Shown: positions 8,708 through 16,354 of the stretch, one piece after another
Position numbering within the stretch: position 1 is the stretch's first letter
How the letters are laid out: every line of letters begins with the position of its first letter
From: Xylophilus sp042867185
GTDB lineage: Bacteria; Pseudomonadota; Gammaproteobacteria; Burkholderiales; Burkholderiaceae_C
Assembly: GCA_042867185.1 (NCBI GenBank)
Contig: JBHZQV010000024.1
Coordinates: 10,858 to 74,857 of the forward strand
Direction: 5' to 3'
Length of the DNA: 64,000 nucleotides
The notes under the pieces: model-generated
Database searches by the model: none
Told to the model about the DNA's origin: nothing
What the model saw: the letters and a program-made list of their open reading frames with translations, nothing else
Made by a program: the position numbers and the translations under genes

Positions 8708-9895
8708 TCAGTGCATCAAGCTGGCGACTGCGGCGCCTGCGCTGGAGCGGGCCTCCCGGTCGATCGCCATCAGGTCGTCCAGGCAGGCGGGTGCCGTCGG
8801 CACGCAGCGCTCCAGCGTCGCCAGGTTGACCGCGTGGATCTGGTCGAAGCGGATGCGGCCGTCGAGGAACGCCTGCACCGCCACTTCATTGGCCGCGTTC
8901 AGCACGGCGGTGGTGCCGGGCGGCGCGCGCAGCGCATCCCAGGCCAGCTGCAGGCCGGGGAAACGCTGGGGATCGGGCCGCTCGAAGGTCATCGCCGCCA
9001 GCGACGAGAAGTCGAGCCGGGGCGCCCCGCTCTCCATCCGCTCGGGCCAGGAGAGGCCGTAGGCGATCGGCACCCGCATGTCGGGCACGCCCAGCTGCGC
9101 CACCAGCGAGCCGTCGTGGTACTGCACCAGCGAATGCACCGTGCTCTGCGGGTGGATCACCACCTCGATCCGGTCGGGCGGCAGGCCGAAGAGGTAGCGG
9201 GCCTCGATCACCTCCAGCCCCTTGTTCATCATCGTGGCCGAATCCACCGATATCTTGCGGCCCATCGACCAGTTGGGATGGGCACAGGCCTCGTCGGGCG
9301 TGACGGTGGAGAGCGTCGCCGGATCGCGGGTGCGGAACGGCCCGCCCGAGGCGGTCAGCACCAGCCGGTCGACCCGGCGCTCCCAGGTGCTCGGGTCGTC
9401 GGGCAGGGACTGGAAAATGGCGGAATGCTCGCTGTCGATCGGCAGCAGCTGGGCGCCGCCCTCGCGCACCGCATCCATGAACCAGTCGCCACCGACCACC
9501 AGGGCCTCCTTGTTGGCCAGCAGCAGGCGCTTGCCGGCCCGCGCGGCGGCCAGGCACGGCGCCAGGCCGGCGGCGCCGACGATGGCGGCCATCACCATGT
9601 CCACGTCGGGATGCGACGCTACCATTTCCATAGCATCATGTCCTTGCAGGACCTCGACTGCGAGCCCGTTCGCCTTGCATTCCTGCCGCAGGCGGGCCGC
9701 CGCCTCCGGCCGGGCCATGACGGCGTAGCGGGGCCGCAGGCGCAGGCACTGCTGCAGCATCGCATCGACCTGCGTCGCCGCGGCGAGCGCGAAGACCTCG
9801 AAGCGCCCGGGGTGCCGGGCCAGCACGTCCAGCGTGCTGAGGCCGATGGAGCCGGTGGAGCCCAGGACGGTGATCGTCTGCATCCGGCCGCTCAC
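8708..9895 (-). CDS. dxr: 1-deoxy-D-xylulose 5-phosphate reductoisomerase
   Basis: Second step of the MEP isoprenoid pathway, forming 2-C-methyl-D-erythritol 4-phosphate with NADPH. The Rossmann motif GSTGSIGLSTLDVLARHPGR is N-terminal, IVGAAGL and LANKEALVVGG follow, and the catalytic segment is IDSEHSAIFQ. The start is ambiguous: GTG at 9895 overlaps the cdsA stop as GTGA, while ATG at 9883 four codons later gives MQTITVLGSTGSIG. A GCTA...TAGC repeat copy (9618-9676) lies inside the gene and encodes the variable stretch before VDMVMAAIVGAAG, without breaking the frame. Confidence 0.96.
   Translation of the reverse strand: MSGRMQTITVLGSTGSIGLSTLDVLARHPGRFEVFALAAATQVDAMLQQCLRLRPRYAVMARPEAAARLRQECKANGLAVEVLQGHDAMEMVASHPDVDMVMAAIVGAAGLAPCLAAARAGKRLLLANKEALVVGGDWFMDAVREGGAQLLPIDSEHSAIFQSLPDDPSTWERRVDRLVLTASGGPFRTRDPATLSTVTPDEACAHPNWSMGRKISVDSATMMNKGLEVIEARYLFGLPPDRIEVVIHPQSTVHSLVQYHDGSLVAQLGVPDMRVPIAYGLSWPERMESGAPRLDFSSLAAMTFERPDPQRFPGLQLAWDALRAPPGTTAVLNAANEVAVQAFLDGRIRFDQIHAVNLATLERCVPTAPACLDDLMAIDREARSSAGAAVASLMH
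9618..9676 (+). repeat. Degenerate GCTA...TAGC-headed repeat copy inside dxr
   Basis: GCTACCATTTCCATAGC at 9618-9634 is followed by a short inverted arm pair (TCCTTGCAGGA) and a CTGCGAGCCCGTT tail. This is the layout also seen at 16931, 25571 (reverse), 36057, 46269 (reverse) and, weakly, 62093. It lies in frame within dxr. Confidence is moderate because this copy is more diverged in the middle than the others. Confidence 0.5.
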
Positions 9896-10746
9896 ATCGC
9901 ACCCACGGTCGAGAGCATCATCGCCAGCGGCAGCGTCGGCAGCAGGGCATCGACCCGGTCGAGCACGCCGCCGTGGCCGGGCAGCAGATGGCTGCTGTCC
10001 TTGGCGCCGGCGCTGCGCTTGATCAGGGACTCGACCAGGTCGCCCACCACGCTCATCGTGGCCATGAAGACAGCACCCACCACCAGCAGCCACCAGCCCT
10101 GCATCGCGAGCCGGCTGTAGAAACTCGGCACATGCGGCTGCCAGGCCCGGTCGGCCATGACCCAGACGACGGCCAGCACCAGCACCCCCAGCATGCCGCC
10201 CCAGACGCCCTCCCAGCTCTTGCCCGGGCTGATCGACGGGGCCAGCTTGGACCGGGTGAAGCGCAGGCCGAACGCCCGGCCGGCGAAGTAGGCGCCGATG
10301 TCGGCCACCCACACCAGCACCAGGATCGACAGCAGGAAGTTGACGCCGATCACCCGCGCCTGCCCCACCGCCAGCCAGGCCAGCCAGAGCGCCAGCACGC
10401 CGCCGACGACCCGCACGGTGCGCGGCACCCGCGGCCAGCCGGCCACGCCGCTGCGCAACAGCGCGGCGCTGGCCAGCACCCAGAAAGCGCCGGCGGCCAG
10501 CCAGGCGAGCGGCATCGGCCGCTCGAGCCAGCCCAGGCGCCAGCTCAGCAGGCACAGCGCCAGGCAGTCGAAGGCGATGAACAGCGCGCCCTTGCTTGAG
10601 TACCCATTGAGCCGGCCCCATTCCCACGCCGCCGCGGTCATCGCGACCAGCGCCACGGCGCAGAACGGCCAGGGAGACGGATAGAACAGCGCGGGCAGCA
10701 GGATGGCCAGCAGGACGACCGCGGTGATGATGCGTTGCTTCAGCAT
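9892..10746 (-). CDS. cdsA: Phosphatidate cytidylyltransferase
   Basis: Integral membrane enzyme that makes CDP-diacylglycerol from phosphatidic acid and CTP, the precursor of all membrane phospholipids. From MLKQRIITAVVLLAILLPAL there are about eight hydrophobic segments. The C-terminal CDP-transferase signature is present: SVVGDLVESLIKRSAGAKDS, then LPGHGGVLDRVDALL. The ATG at 10746 is chosen over an ATG 64 codons upstream whose extra residues are not CdsA-like. Length is 284 aa. The stop overlaps the dxr GTG start. Confidence 0.97.
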   Translation of the reverse strand: MLKQRIITAVVLLAILLPALFYPSPWPFCAVALVAMTAAAWEWGRLNGYSSKGALFIAFDCLALCLLSWRLGWLERPMPLAWLAAGAFWVLASAALLRSGVAGWPRVPRTVRVVGGVLALWLAWLAVGQARVIGVNFLLSILVLVWVADIGAYFAGRAFGLRFTRSKLAPSISPGKSWEGVWGGMLGVLVLAVVWVMADRAWQPHVPSFYSRLAMQGWWLLVVGAVFMATMSVVGDLVESLIKRSAGAKDSSHLLPGHGGVLDRVDALLPTLPLAMMLSTVGAM

Positions 10747-10786
10747 GGAAAGTCCCCTGAGAGCCTGCGCAGCGCCGATGGGGGCG

Positions 10787-11575
10787 CTAGGCGGCGTTGG
10801 CGTTGCCGGATGGCGAAGCGGACACGGCCGCCTGCTGCTGGGCAGTGGCGGGCGACGATTGCGCGGCGACCTGTGCCGAGGTCTGCCCGAAGCGGCGCTC
10901 GCGGCAGGCGAAGGCCTCGATCGCCGCATCGAGTGCACCCGCGTCGAAATCGGGCCACAGGCGGTCGCTGAAATACAGCTCGGAGTATGCGGCCTGCCAC
11001 AGCAGGAAATTGCTGATCCGCTGTTCGCCGCCGGTACGGATCACCAGGTCGGGGTCGGGCACATGCGACAGCGCCATCGCGCGGTGCAGGTTGAGCTCGG
11101 TGGCAGGCTCGCCGCGGGCCGCGAGCGCCTGCGCCGCCTGGGCGATGTCCCAGCGGCCGCCGTAGTTGAAGCACACGTTGAGCACCAGCCGCCGGTTGCC
11201 GGCGGTGGCCAGTTCGGCCGCCACCAGGCCGTCCCGCACCTTGTCGGACAGGCTGGCGCGCTCGCCGACGAAGTACAGGCGCACGCCGTCGGCGTGCAGC
11301 TGCGGCACCTCGCGGCCCAGCGCCTTGGCCAGCAGCTCCATCAGGCCCGAAACCTCGTCGGCCGGTCGGTTCCAGTTTTCGGACGAGAAGGCGAAGACGG
11401 TCAGCACGCCGACGCCGCGCTCGGCGCACAGCCGCACGCAGCGGCGCAGCGACTCGACTCCCTGGCGGTGGCCCGCGATGCGCGGCAGGAAGCGGCGCGA
11501 CGCCCAGCGGCCATTGCCGTCCATCACGATCGCGATGTGGTGCGGCACCACGGGCGGGGCGGGTTTTACCGCCAC
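10787..11575 (-). CDS. uppS: Undecaprenyl diphosphate synthase
   Basis: Cis-prenyltransferase that makes the C55 lipid carrier for peptidoglycan and O-antigen. The signature HHIAIVMDGNGRWASRR is at the N-terminus; GHRQGVESLRR, FAFSSENWNRP and DPDLVIRTGGEQRISNFLLW follow. No ATG lies near the conserved start. GTG at 11575 gives VAVKPAPPVVPHHIAIVMDG and about 262 aa. The C-terminal tail is alanine/glutamine-rich and unlikely to be catalytic. Confidence 0.95.
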   Translation of the reverse strand: MAVKPAPPVVPHHIAIVMDGNGRWASRRFLPRIAGHRQGVESLRRCVRLCAERGVGVLTVFAFSSENWNRPADEVSGLMELLAKALGREVPQLHADGVRLYFVGERASLSDKVRDGLVAAELATAGNRRLVLNVCFNYGGRWDIAQAAQALAARGEPATELNLHRAMALSHVPDPDLVIRTGGEQRISNFLLWQAAYSELYFSDRLWPDFDAGALDAAIEAFACRERRFGQTSAQVAAQSSPATAQQQAAVSASPSGNANAA

Positions 11576-11639
11576 GCCGGTCCCGACGGAGAGATTGCCG
11601 AAAAGGTTGCCACGAGAAGCAGGCGCACGGGTCGGGCCG

Positions 11640-12200
11640 TCAGACGGCCATGATTTCCTGTTCCTTGGCCGCCACCAGCTTGTCGATCTCGACGATGTGG
11701 CGGTCGGTGACCTTCTGCACGTCGGCTTCGGCCCGCTTCTGGTCGTCCTCGGAGGCCAGCTTGTCCTTGACCAGTTTCTTGACCGCTTCGTTCGCATCGC
11801 GGCGCAGGTTGCGCACCGCGATCTTGGCGCTCTCGCCTTCGTTGCGGACCAGCTTGGTCATTTCCTTGCGCCGCTCTTCGCTCATCGGCGGCATCGGCAC
11901 CCGGATCAGGTCGCCCATCGAGGCGGGGTTCAGGCCCAGGTCGCTTTCGCGGATGGCCTTCTCGATCTTGGCGCCCATGCCCTTTTCCCAGGGCTGGACG
12001 CTGATGGTGCGCGAGTCGATCAGCGACACGTTGGCCACCTGGCTGATCGGCACCGGCGAGCCGTAGTAGTCGACCTGCACCGAGTCGAGGATGGCCGGGT
12101 TGGCACGGCCGGTACGGATCTTGGTGAGGTTGTTCTTGAACGCGCCGATGGACTGGTCCATCTTGGCGTCGGTGTTCGTCTTGATGTCGGCGATGCTCAT
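11640..12200 (-). CDS. frr: Ribosome recycling factor
   Basis: Splits post-termination ribosomes together with EF-G. Length is 186 aa, starting MSIADIKTNTDAKMDQSIGA. It has the conserved KIRTGRANPAILDSV and ISVQPWEKGMGAKIEKAI segments and a C-terminal helix ending EIDKLVAAKEQEIMAV. A good Shine-Dalgarno (GGAGG) lies 7 bp upstream of the ATG. It follows pyrH in the usual rpsB-tsf-pyrH-frr order. Confidence 0.98.
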   Translation of the reverse strand: MSIADIKTNTDAKMDQSIGAFKNNLTKIRTGRANPAILDSVQVDYYGSPVPISQVANVSLIDSRTISVQPWEKGMGAKIEKAIRESDLGLNPASMGDLIRVPMPPMSEERRKEMTKLVRNEGESAKIAVRNLRRDANEAVKKLVKDKLASEDDQKRAEADVQKVTDRHIVEIDKLVAAKEQEIMAV

Positions 12201-12245
12201 AGGGGTCCTCCAGGGATGCTCGGTCGGGATGGGCGCGGCGCGCGC

Positions 12246-12968
12246 TCAGACATGCACCAGCGTGCCTTCGTCCTCGCCCATCACCACGCGCTTCAACGCG
12301 CCGTGCTTGAAGATGGAGAAGACCTTCAGCGGCAGCTTCTGGTCGCGGCACAGCGCGAAGGCGGTGGCGTCCATGATGCCCAGGTTCTGTGCCATCGCAT
12401 CGTCGAAACTGATGCGGGCGTAGCGGGTGGCCGTCGGGTCTTTCTTGGGGTCGGCGCTGTAGACACCGTCGACCTTGGTGGCCTTCAGGACCAGTTCGGC
12501 TCCGATCTCGGCGCCGCGCAGGGCGGCGGCGGTGTCGGTGGTGAAGAACGGGTTGCCGGTGCCGGCCGCGAAGACCACCACCTTGCCCTCTTCGAGGTAC
12601 TGCAGCGCCTTGGGGCGCACATAGGGCTCGACCACCTGCTCGATGGCGATGGCCGACATGACCCGGGCGACCAGGCCCTGCTTGTCCATCGCGTCGGCCA
12701 GGGCCAGGGCGTTCATCACGGTGGCCAGCATGCCCATGTAGTCGGCGGTGGCGCGGTCCATGCCGACCGAGCCGCCCGCGACGCCGCGGAAGATGTTGCC
12801 GCCGCCGATCACCACCGCCACCTGCACCCCGAGGCGGGTGACATCGGCGATCTCGCCGACCATGCGCACGATGGTGGCGCGGTTGATGCCGAAGGCGTCG
12901 TCCCCCATCAGCGCCTCACCGGACAGCTTCAGCAGGATGCGCTTGTGGGCTGGCTGGGGGTTGGACAT
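12246..12968 (-). CDS. pyrH: UMP kinase
   Basis: Phosphorylates UMP to UDP in pyrimidine nucleotide synthesis; amino-acid-kinase fold. The protein begins MSNPQPAHKRILLKLSGEAL and contains the VVIGGGNIFRG nucleotide site and GTGNPFFTTDTAAALRGAEI. Length is 240 aa, as expected. The ATG at 12968 has an AAGGAG Shine-Dalgarno. The open frame upstream is not conserved. Confidence 0.98.
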   Translation of the reverse strand: MSNPQPAHKRILLKLSGEALMGDDAFGINRATIVRMVGEIADVTRLGVQVAVVIGGGNIFRGVAGGSVGMDRATADYMGMLATVMNALALADAMDKQGLVARVMSAIAIEQVVEPYVRPKALQYLEEGKVVVFAAGTGNPFFTTDTAAALRGAEIGAELVLKATKVDGVYSADPKKDPTATRYARISFDDAMAQNLGIMDATAFALCRDQKLPLKVFSIFKHGALKRVVMGEDEGTLVHV

Positions 12969-13064
12969 GGGGAACTCCTTCGGGATGGTGGGCTGCGGTG
13001 TTGTTATGGAAGGGAGCGCCCGAAAAGCGCGCGGGCCGGTGGCGGGCACCGGCCCTTCGCAGGA

Positions 13065-13994
13065 TCAGGCGGCGCTCTTGGCGGCCGCGACCTGGGCGGC
13101 CACTTCGGCTGCGAAGTCGTCGACCTTCTTCTCGATGCCTTCGCCGACGACGTACAGGGTGAAGCCCTTGATGCCGGTGTTGGCGGCCTTGAGCATCTGC
13201 TCGACCGTCTGCTTGCCGTCGGACGCCTTCACGAAGACCTGGTTGTGCAGCGACACTTCCTTCAGGTACTTCTGCACGCCGCCTTCGATGCGCTTGGCGA
13301 CGATGTCGGCCGGCTGCGGCTTCTTGCCTTCGGCTTCCGCGGTCTTGCGGTCTTCCTCGGCCTTGCCGGCGGCGACCGCGCGCTCTTTCTCGATCAGGTC
13401 CGCGGGCACGTCGGCCGAGGAGATCGAGACGGGCTTCATCGCGGCGATGTGCATCGCCACGTCCTTGGCGGCGGTGTCGTCGCCTTCGAACTCGACGATC
13501 ACGCCGATCCGGGTGCCGTGCAGGTAGGAGGCGATCTGGCCGTTGCCGGTGAAGTGCTTGAAGCGGCGGAAGCTCATGTTCTCGCCGATCTTGCCGATCA
13601 GGCCCTTGCGCACGTCTTCGAGCGTCGGGCCGAAACCGTCCTGCTCGTAGGGCAGCGCGCCCAGGGCGGCGATGTCGGCGGGGTTGTGCTTGGCGACCAG
13701 CATCGCGGCCGCGTTGGCCAGCGCCAGGAAGCTGTCGTTCTTGGTGACGAAGTCGGTTTCGCAGTTGATCTCGATCATGCCGCCGTTGGCGCCGTCGACG
13801 AACGCGGTGACCACGCCTTCGGCGGTGATGCGGCCCGATGCCTTGCCGGCCTTGTTGCCGAGCTTGATGCGCAGCAGCTCTTCGGCCTTTTCCATGTTGC
13901 CGTCGGCCTCGGTCAGGGCCTTCTTGCACTCCATCATCGGGGCGTCGGTCTTGGCGCGCAGTTCGCCCACCATGCTTGCAGTGATAGCAGCCAT
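13065..13994 (-). CDS. tsf: Elongation factor Ts
   Basis: Nucleotide-exchange factor for EF-Tu. It begins MAAITASMVGELRAKTDAPM, the UBA-like N-terminal domain, then MMECKKALTEADGNMEKAEE and the core motif INCETDFVTKND (the TDFV segment that contacts EF-Tu). Length is 309 aa. GGAG lies upstream of the ATG. It is separated from rpsB by 101 bp that hold an intrinsic terminator-like hairpin. Confidence 0.98.
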   Translation of the reverse strand: MAAITASMVGELRAKTDAPMMECKKALTEADGNMEKAEELLRIKLGNKAGKASGRITAEGVVTAFVDGANGGMIEINCETDFVTKNDSFLALANAAAMLVAKHNPADIAALGALPYEQDGFGPTLEDVRKGLIGKIGENMSFRRFKHFTGNGQIASYLHGTRIGVIVEFEGDDTAAKDVAMHIAAMKPVSISSADVPADLIEKERAVAAGKAEEDRKTAEAEGKKPQPADIVAKRIEGGVQKYLKEVSLHNQVFVKASDGKQTVEQMLKAANTGIKGFTLYVVGEGIEKKVDDFAAEVAAQVAAAKSAA

Positions 13995-14048
13995 CTTTTT
14001 TCTCCGTATCGTTCGGTTCGTTCAGTTCATCTCAGGAAAGCCGGCTGC

Positions 14049-14071
14049 AAAAAAGGGGCCCAAAGCCCCTT
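14049..14071 (-). terminator. Terminator or attenuator hairpin between rpsB and tsf
   Basis: On the minus strand AAGGGGC, a 5-base loop and GCCCCTT are followed by a run of six T. The hairpin follows rpsB and precedes tsf, so it probably lowers tsf and downstream expression relative to rpsB. Readthrough must be allowed because tsf-pyrH-frr have no obvious separate strong promoter here. Confidence 0.7.
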
Positions 14072-14095
14072 CCCTGGCAGCGCAGAAGGGCTGCC

Positions 14096-14860
14096 TCAGG
14101 CGGCGGCGCCTGCTTCCTGCACTTCGACGAATTCGTCGCTGCTGGCGGCTTCGCCGGCGGCAGTCTTGACGACTTCGTTGCCGGCGCTGGCGCGGCCTTC
14201 GAGGATGGCGTCGGCCATGCCGCGGGCGTAGAGCTCGACGGCCTTGGCCGAGTCGTCGTTGCCCGGGATGACGTAGTCGATGCCTTCAGGCGAGTGGTTG
14301 GTATCGACCACGCCGATCAGCGGGATGCCCAGCTTCTTGGCTTCGGCGATGGCGATCTTGTGGTAGCCGACGTCGATCACGAAGATCGCGTCCGGCAGGG
14401 CCGCCATGTCCTGGATGCCGCCGATGTCCTTCTCGAGCTTGGCGATCTCGCGGGAGAACGTCAGCTGCTCTTTCTTGGACAGGCCTTCCAGACCGGTTTC
14501 CTGCTGGGCCTTCAGGTCCTTCAAGCGCTTGATCGAGGTCTTGACCGTCTTGAAGTTGGTCAGCATGCCGCCGAGCCAGCGCTGGTCGACGAAAGGCACG
14601 CCGGCGCGCTGCGCTTCGGACGAGACGATCTCACGGGCCTGGCGCTTGGTGCCGACGAACAGGATGGTGCCGCGGTTGGCGGCCAGCTGCTTGGCGAACT
14701 TGGCGGCGTCCTGGAAAAGCGGGAGCGACTTTTCCAGGTTGATGATGTGGATCTTGTTGCGATGGCCGAAGATGTACTGCGCCATCTTGGGGTTCCAGAA
14801 GCGGGTCTGGTGGCCGAAATGGACACCGGCTTCCAGCATTTCGCGCATGGTCGTGGACAT
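14096..14860 (-). CDS. rpsB: 30S ribosomal protein S2
   Basis: Structural protein of the small ribosomal subunit. Start MSTTMREMLEAGVHFGHQTR, then FWNPKMAQYIFGHRNKIHIINL and VDQRWLGGMLTNFKTVKTSI, all conserved in S2. Length is 254 aa. The ATG at 14860 is chosen; an 81-codon upstream extension in the same frame is not S2-like. First gene of the translation/envelope cluster on this strand. Confidence 0.98.
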   Translation of the reverse strand: MSTTMREMLEAGVHFGHQTRFWNPKMAQYIFGHRNKIHIINLEKSLPLFQDAAKFAKQLAANRGTILFVGTKRQAREIVSSEAQRAGVPFVDQRWLGGMLTNFKTVKTSIKRLKDLKAQQETGLEGLSKKEQLTFSREIAKLEKDIGGIQDMAALPDAIFVIDVGYHKIAIAEAKKLGIPLIGVVDTNHSPEGIDYVIPGNDDSAKAVELYARGMADAILEGRASAGNEVVKTAAGEAASSDEFVEVQEAGAAA

Positions 14861-14958
14861 AAGGGTAACTCCGAAGGTTGGGTCTGAAATCCAGTCCTCA
14901 TTCGCGGCGGGTCGCCGCGACACCTTGAGGTGGACTGGTTTGCGATTTGCCTCACCAG

Positions 14959-15000
14959 AAAAAGCCCTGCGGGCCCATCCGGCGAAACCCAAAGAGTATA
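14959..15000 (-). promoter_or_regulatory. Probable rpsB promoter -10 and leader hairpin
   Basis: On the minus strand TATACT (plus positions 14995-15000) is a good -10 about 135 bp upstream of the rpsB ATG; no clear TTGACA-like -35 is seen. Downstream, at 14959-14976, GCCC-GCA-GGGC is followed by five T, a weak terminator-like hairpin in the leader that could act in S2 autoregulation. That role is inference. Confidence 0.4.
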
Positions 15001-15125
15001 GCATGCCGGGTTGCCTCCGATCGCCCCACCGCCCGCGCGCCCGACTGCCCGCGCCACTCCGAATTCCATAGCACGATGCCGAGACACCGCAAGCCCTCCC
15101 CATTCACCGGACCGGGCCTGATTTC

Positions 15126-16331
15126 ATGAACATCGCGATCGTCGGCGCCGGGTTTTCCGGCATCGCCACCGCCTGCGAACTGGCCTCCGACGGCCATGCG
15201 GTGACCGTCTTCGAGCGCCGTGCCGCCGCCGCCGAGGAAGCGAGCTTCGGCCATGCCGGCATGGTGGCGCCGGGCTGCGCCTGGGCCCGCCTGGGCAGCG
15301 AGGCGATTCCCCTGCGCGAAAGCGGCCTGGTCCCCTCGGGCTGGGCGTGGCACCGCCAGCAACGCGCCGCCCGCGCCGACGGCGAAGGCGACGCCGAGCG
15401 CCTGGCGCTGGCCGCCTTCAGCCAGGAGCGCCTGCGCATCGTGGCCGCCGCCCTGGAGCTGCACTACCAGAAGGCCGACGGCGTGCTGGTGCTGGTGCGC
15501 ACCGAAAAGGACCGCCGCCGCCTGGCCCCCGTTTGGGACCGGCTGCGCGAGGCCGGCCGTGCCGCCAACGAGGCGCCGCCCGAAGCCATCCGCACGCTGG
15601 AGCCCGGCCTGAACGCCGATACCGCGCTCAGCGCCGCGGTCCACCTGCCCGGCGACGAGGTCGGCAACTGCCGCCAGTTCGCACTGCTGCTGCGGGCCGA
15701 GGCCGAGCGCCACGGCGTCGTCTTCGCCTTCAACACGCCGGTGGCACGGGTGGCCGGCGGCATGCCGCCCACCCTGGCGCTGGAGGGCGAGGCCCGGCCC
15801 CGCGCCTTCGATGCCGTCGTGCTCTGCGCCGGCATGGGCGCGCCGGCGCTGCTGCAGGGCCTGGGGCCGCGGCGGCTGCCCTTCGATACGCTGCACGGCT
15901 ATTCGCTCAGCGCCGCGATCCGCGAGCCGCTGCACGCGCCCTTCAGCGCGGTGGTCGATGCCGCCACCGGCGCCAGCATCGTCCGCCTGGGCGACCGGAT
16001 CCGGGTGGCCGGCGCCACCCACATCGGCACGATGAACGAATCCCGCCGCCAGACCGCGGTGCAGTCGCTCTACCAGGCACTGCACCGCTGGTTCCCGGGC
16101 GCGGCCCGCCTCTCGACCGGCGTGCAGGAGTGGCACGGCGAGCGGCTGGTCCTGCCGGACGAGCGGCCGCTGCTCGGCCCCTCGGGCTCGCCCGGCGTCT
16201 GGCTGCACCTGGCCAGCGGCGGCCACGGCTGGACCTTTGCCAGCGGATCGGCCCGGCTGCTGGCCGACGCGATCGGCGGCCAGCCCACCGCCCTGCCGCT
16301 GGCGCCCTACTCCATCGCCCGGTTCGACTGA
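15126..16331 (+). CDS. FAD-dependent oxidoreductase, D-amino acid dehydrogenase (DadA) family
   Basis: Flavoprotein of the DAO superfamily, probably oxidising D-amino acids or related amines and passing electrons to the respiratory chain. MNIAIVGAGFSGIATACELA gives the N-terminal GxGxxG dinucleotide fold. AGMVAPGCAW follows, and the C-terminal LHLASGGHGWTFASGSARLL is the DadA-type FAD-binding end. Length is 401 aa, slightly shorter than classical DadA (about 430). It is divergent from rpsB and lies 23 bp upstream of the NAD(P)HX repair gene. The exact substrate cannot be read from sequence; other DAO-family oxidases are possible. Confidence 0.85.
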   Translation: MNIAIVGAGFSGIATACELASDGHAVTVFERRAAAAEEASFGHAGMVAPGCAWARLGSEAIPLRESGLVPSGWAWHRQQRAARADGEGDAERLALAAFSQERLRIVAAALELHYQKADGVLVLVRTEKDRRRLAPVWDRLREAGRAANEAPPEAIRTLEPGLNADTALSAAVHLPGDEVGNCRQFALLLRAEAERHGVVFAFNTPVARVAGGMPPTLALEGEARPRAFDAVVLCAGMGAPALLQGLGPRRLPFDTLHGYSLSAAIREPLHAPFSAVVDAATGASIVRLGDRIRVAGATHIGTMNESRRQTAVQSLYQALHRWFPGAARLSTGVQEWHGERLVLPDERPLLGPSGSPGVWLHLASGGHGWTFASGSARLLADAIGGQPTALPLAPYSIARFD

Positions 16332-16354
16332 GACCGACCGCGCCGAGAACGACC

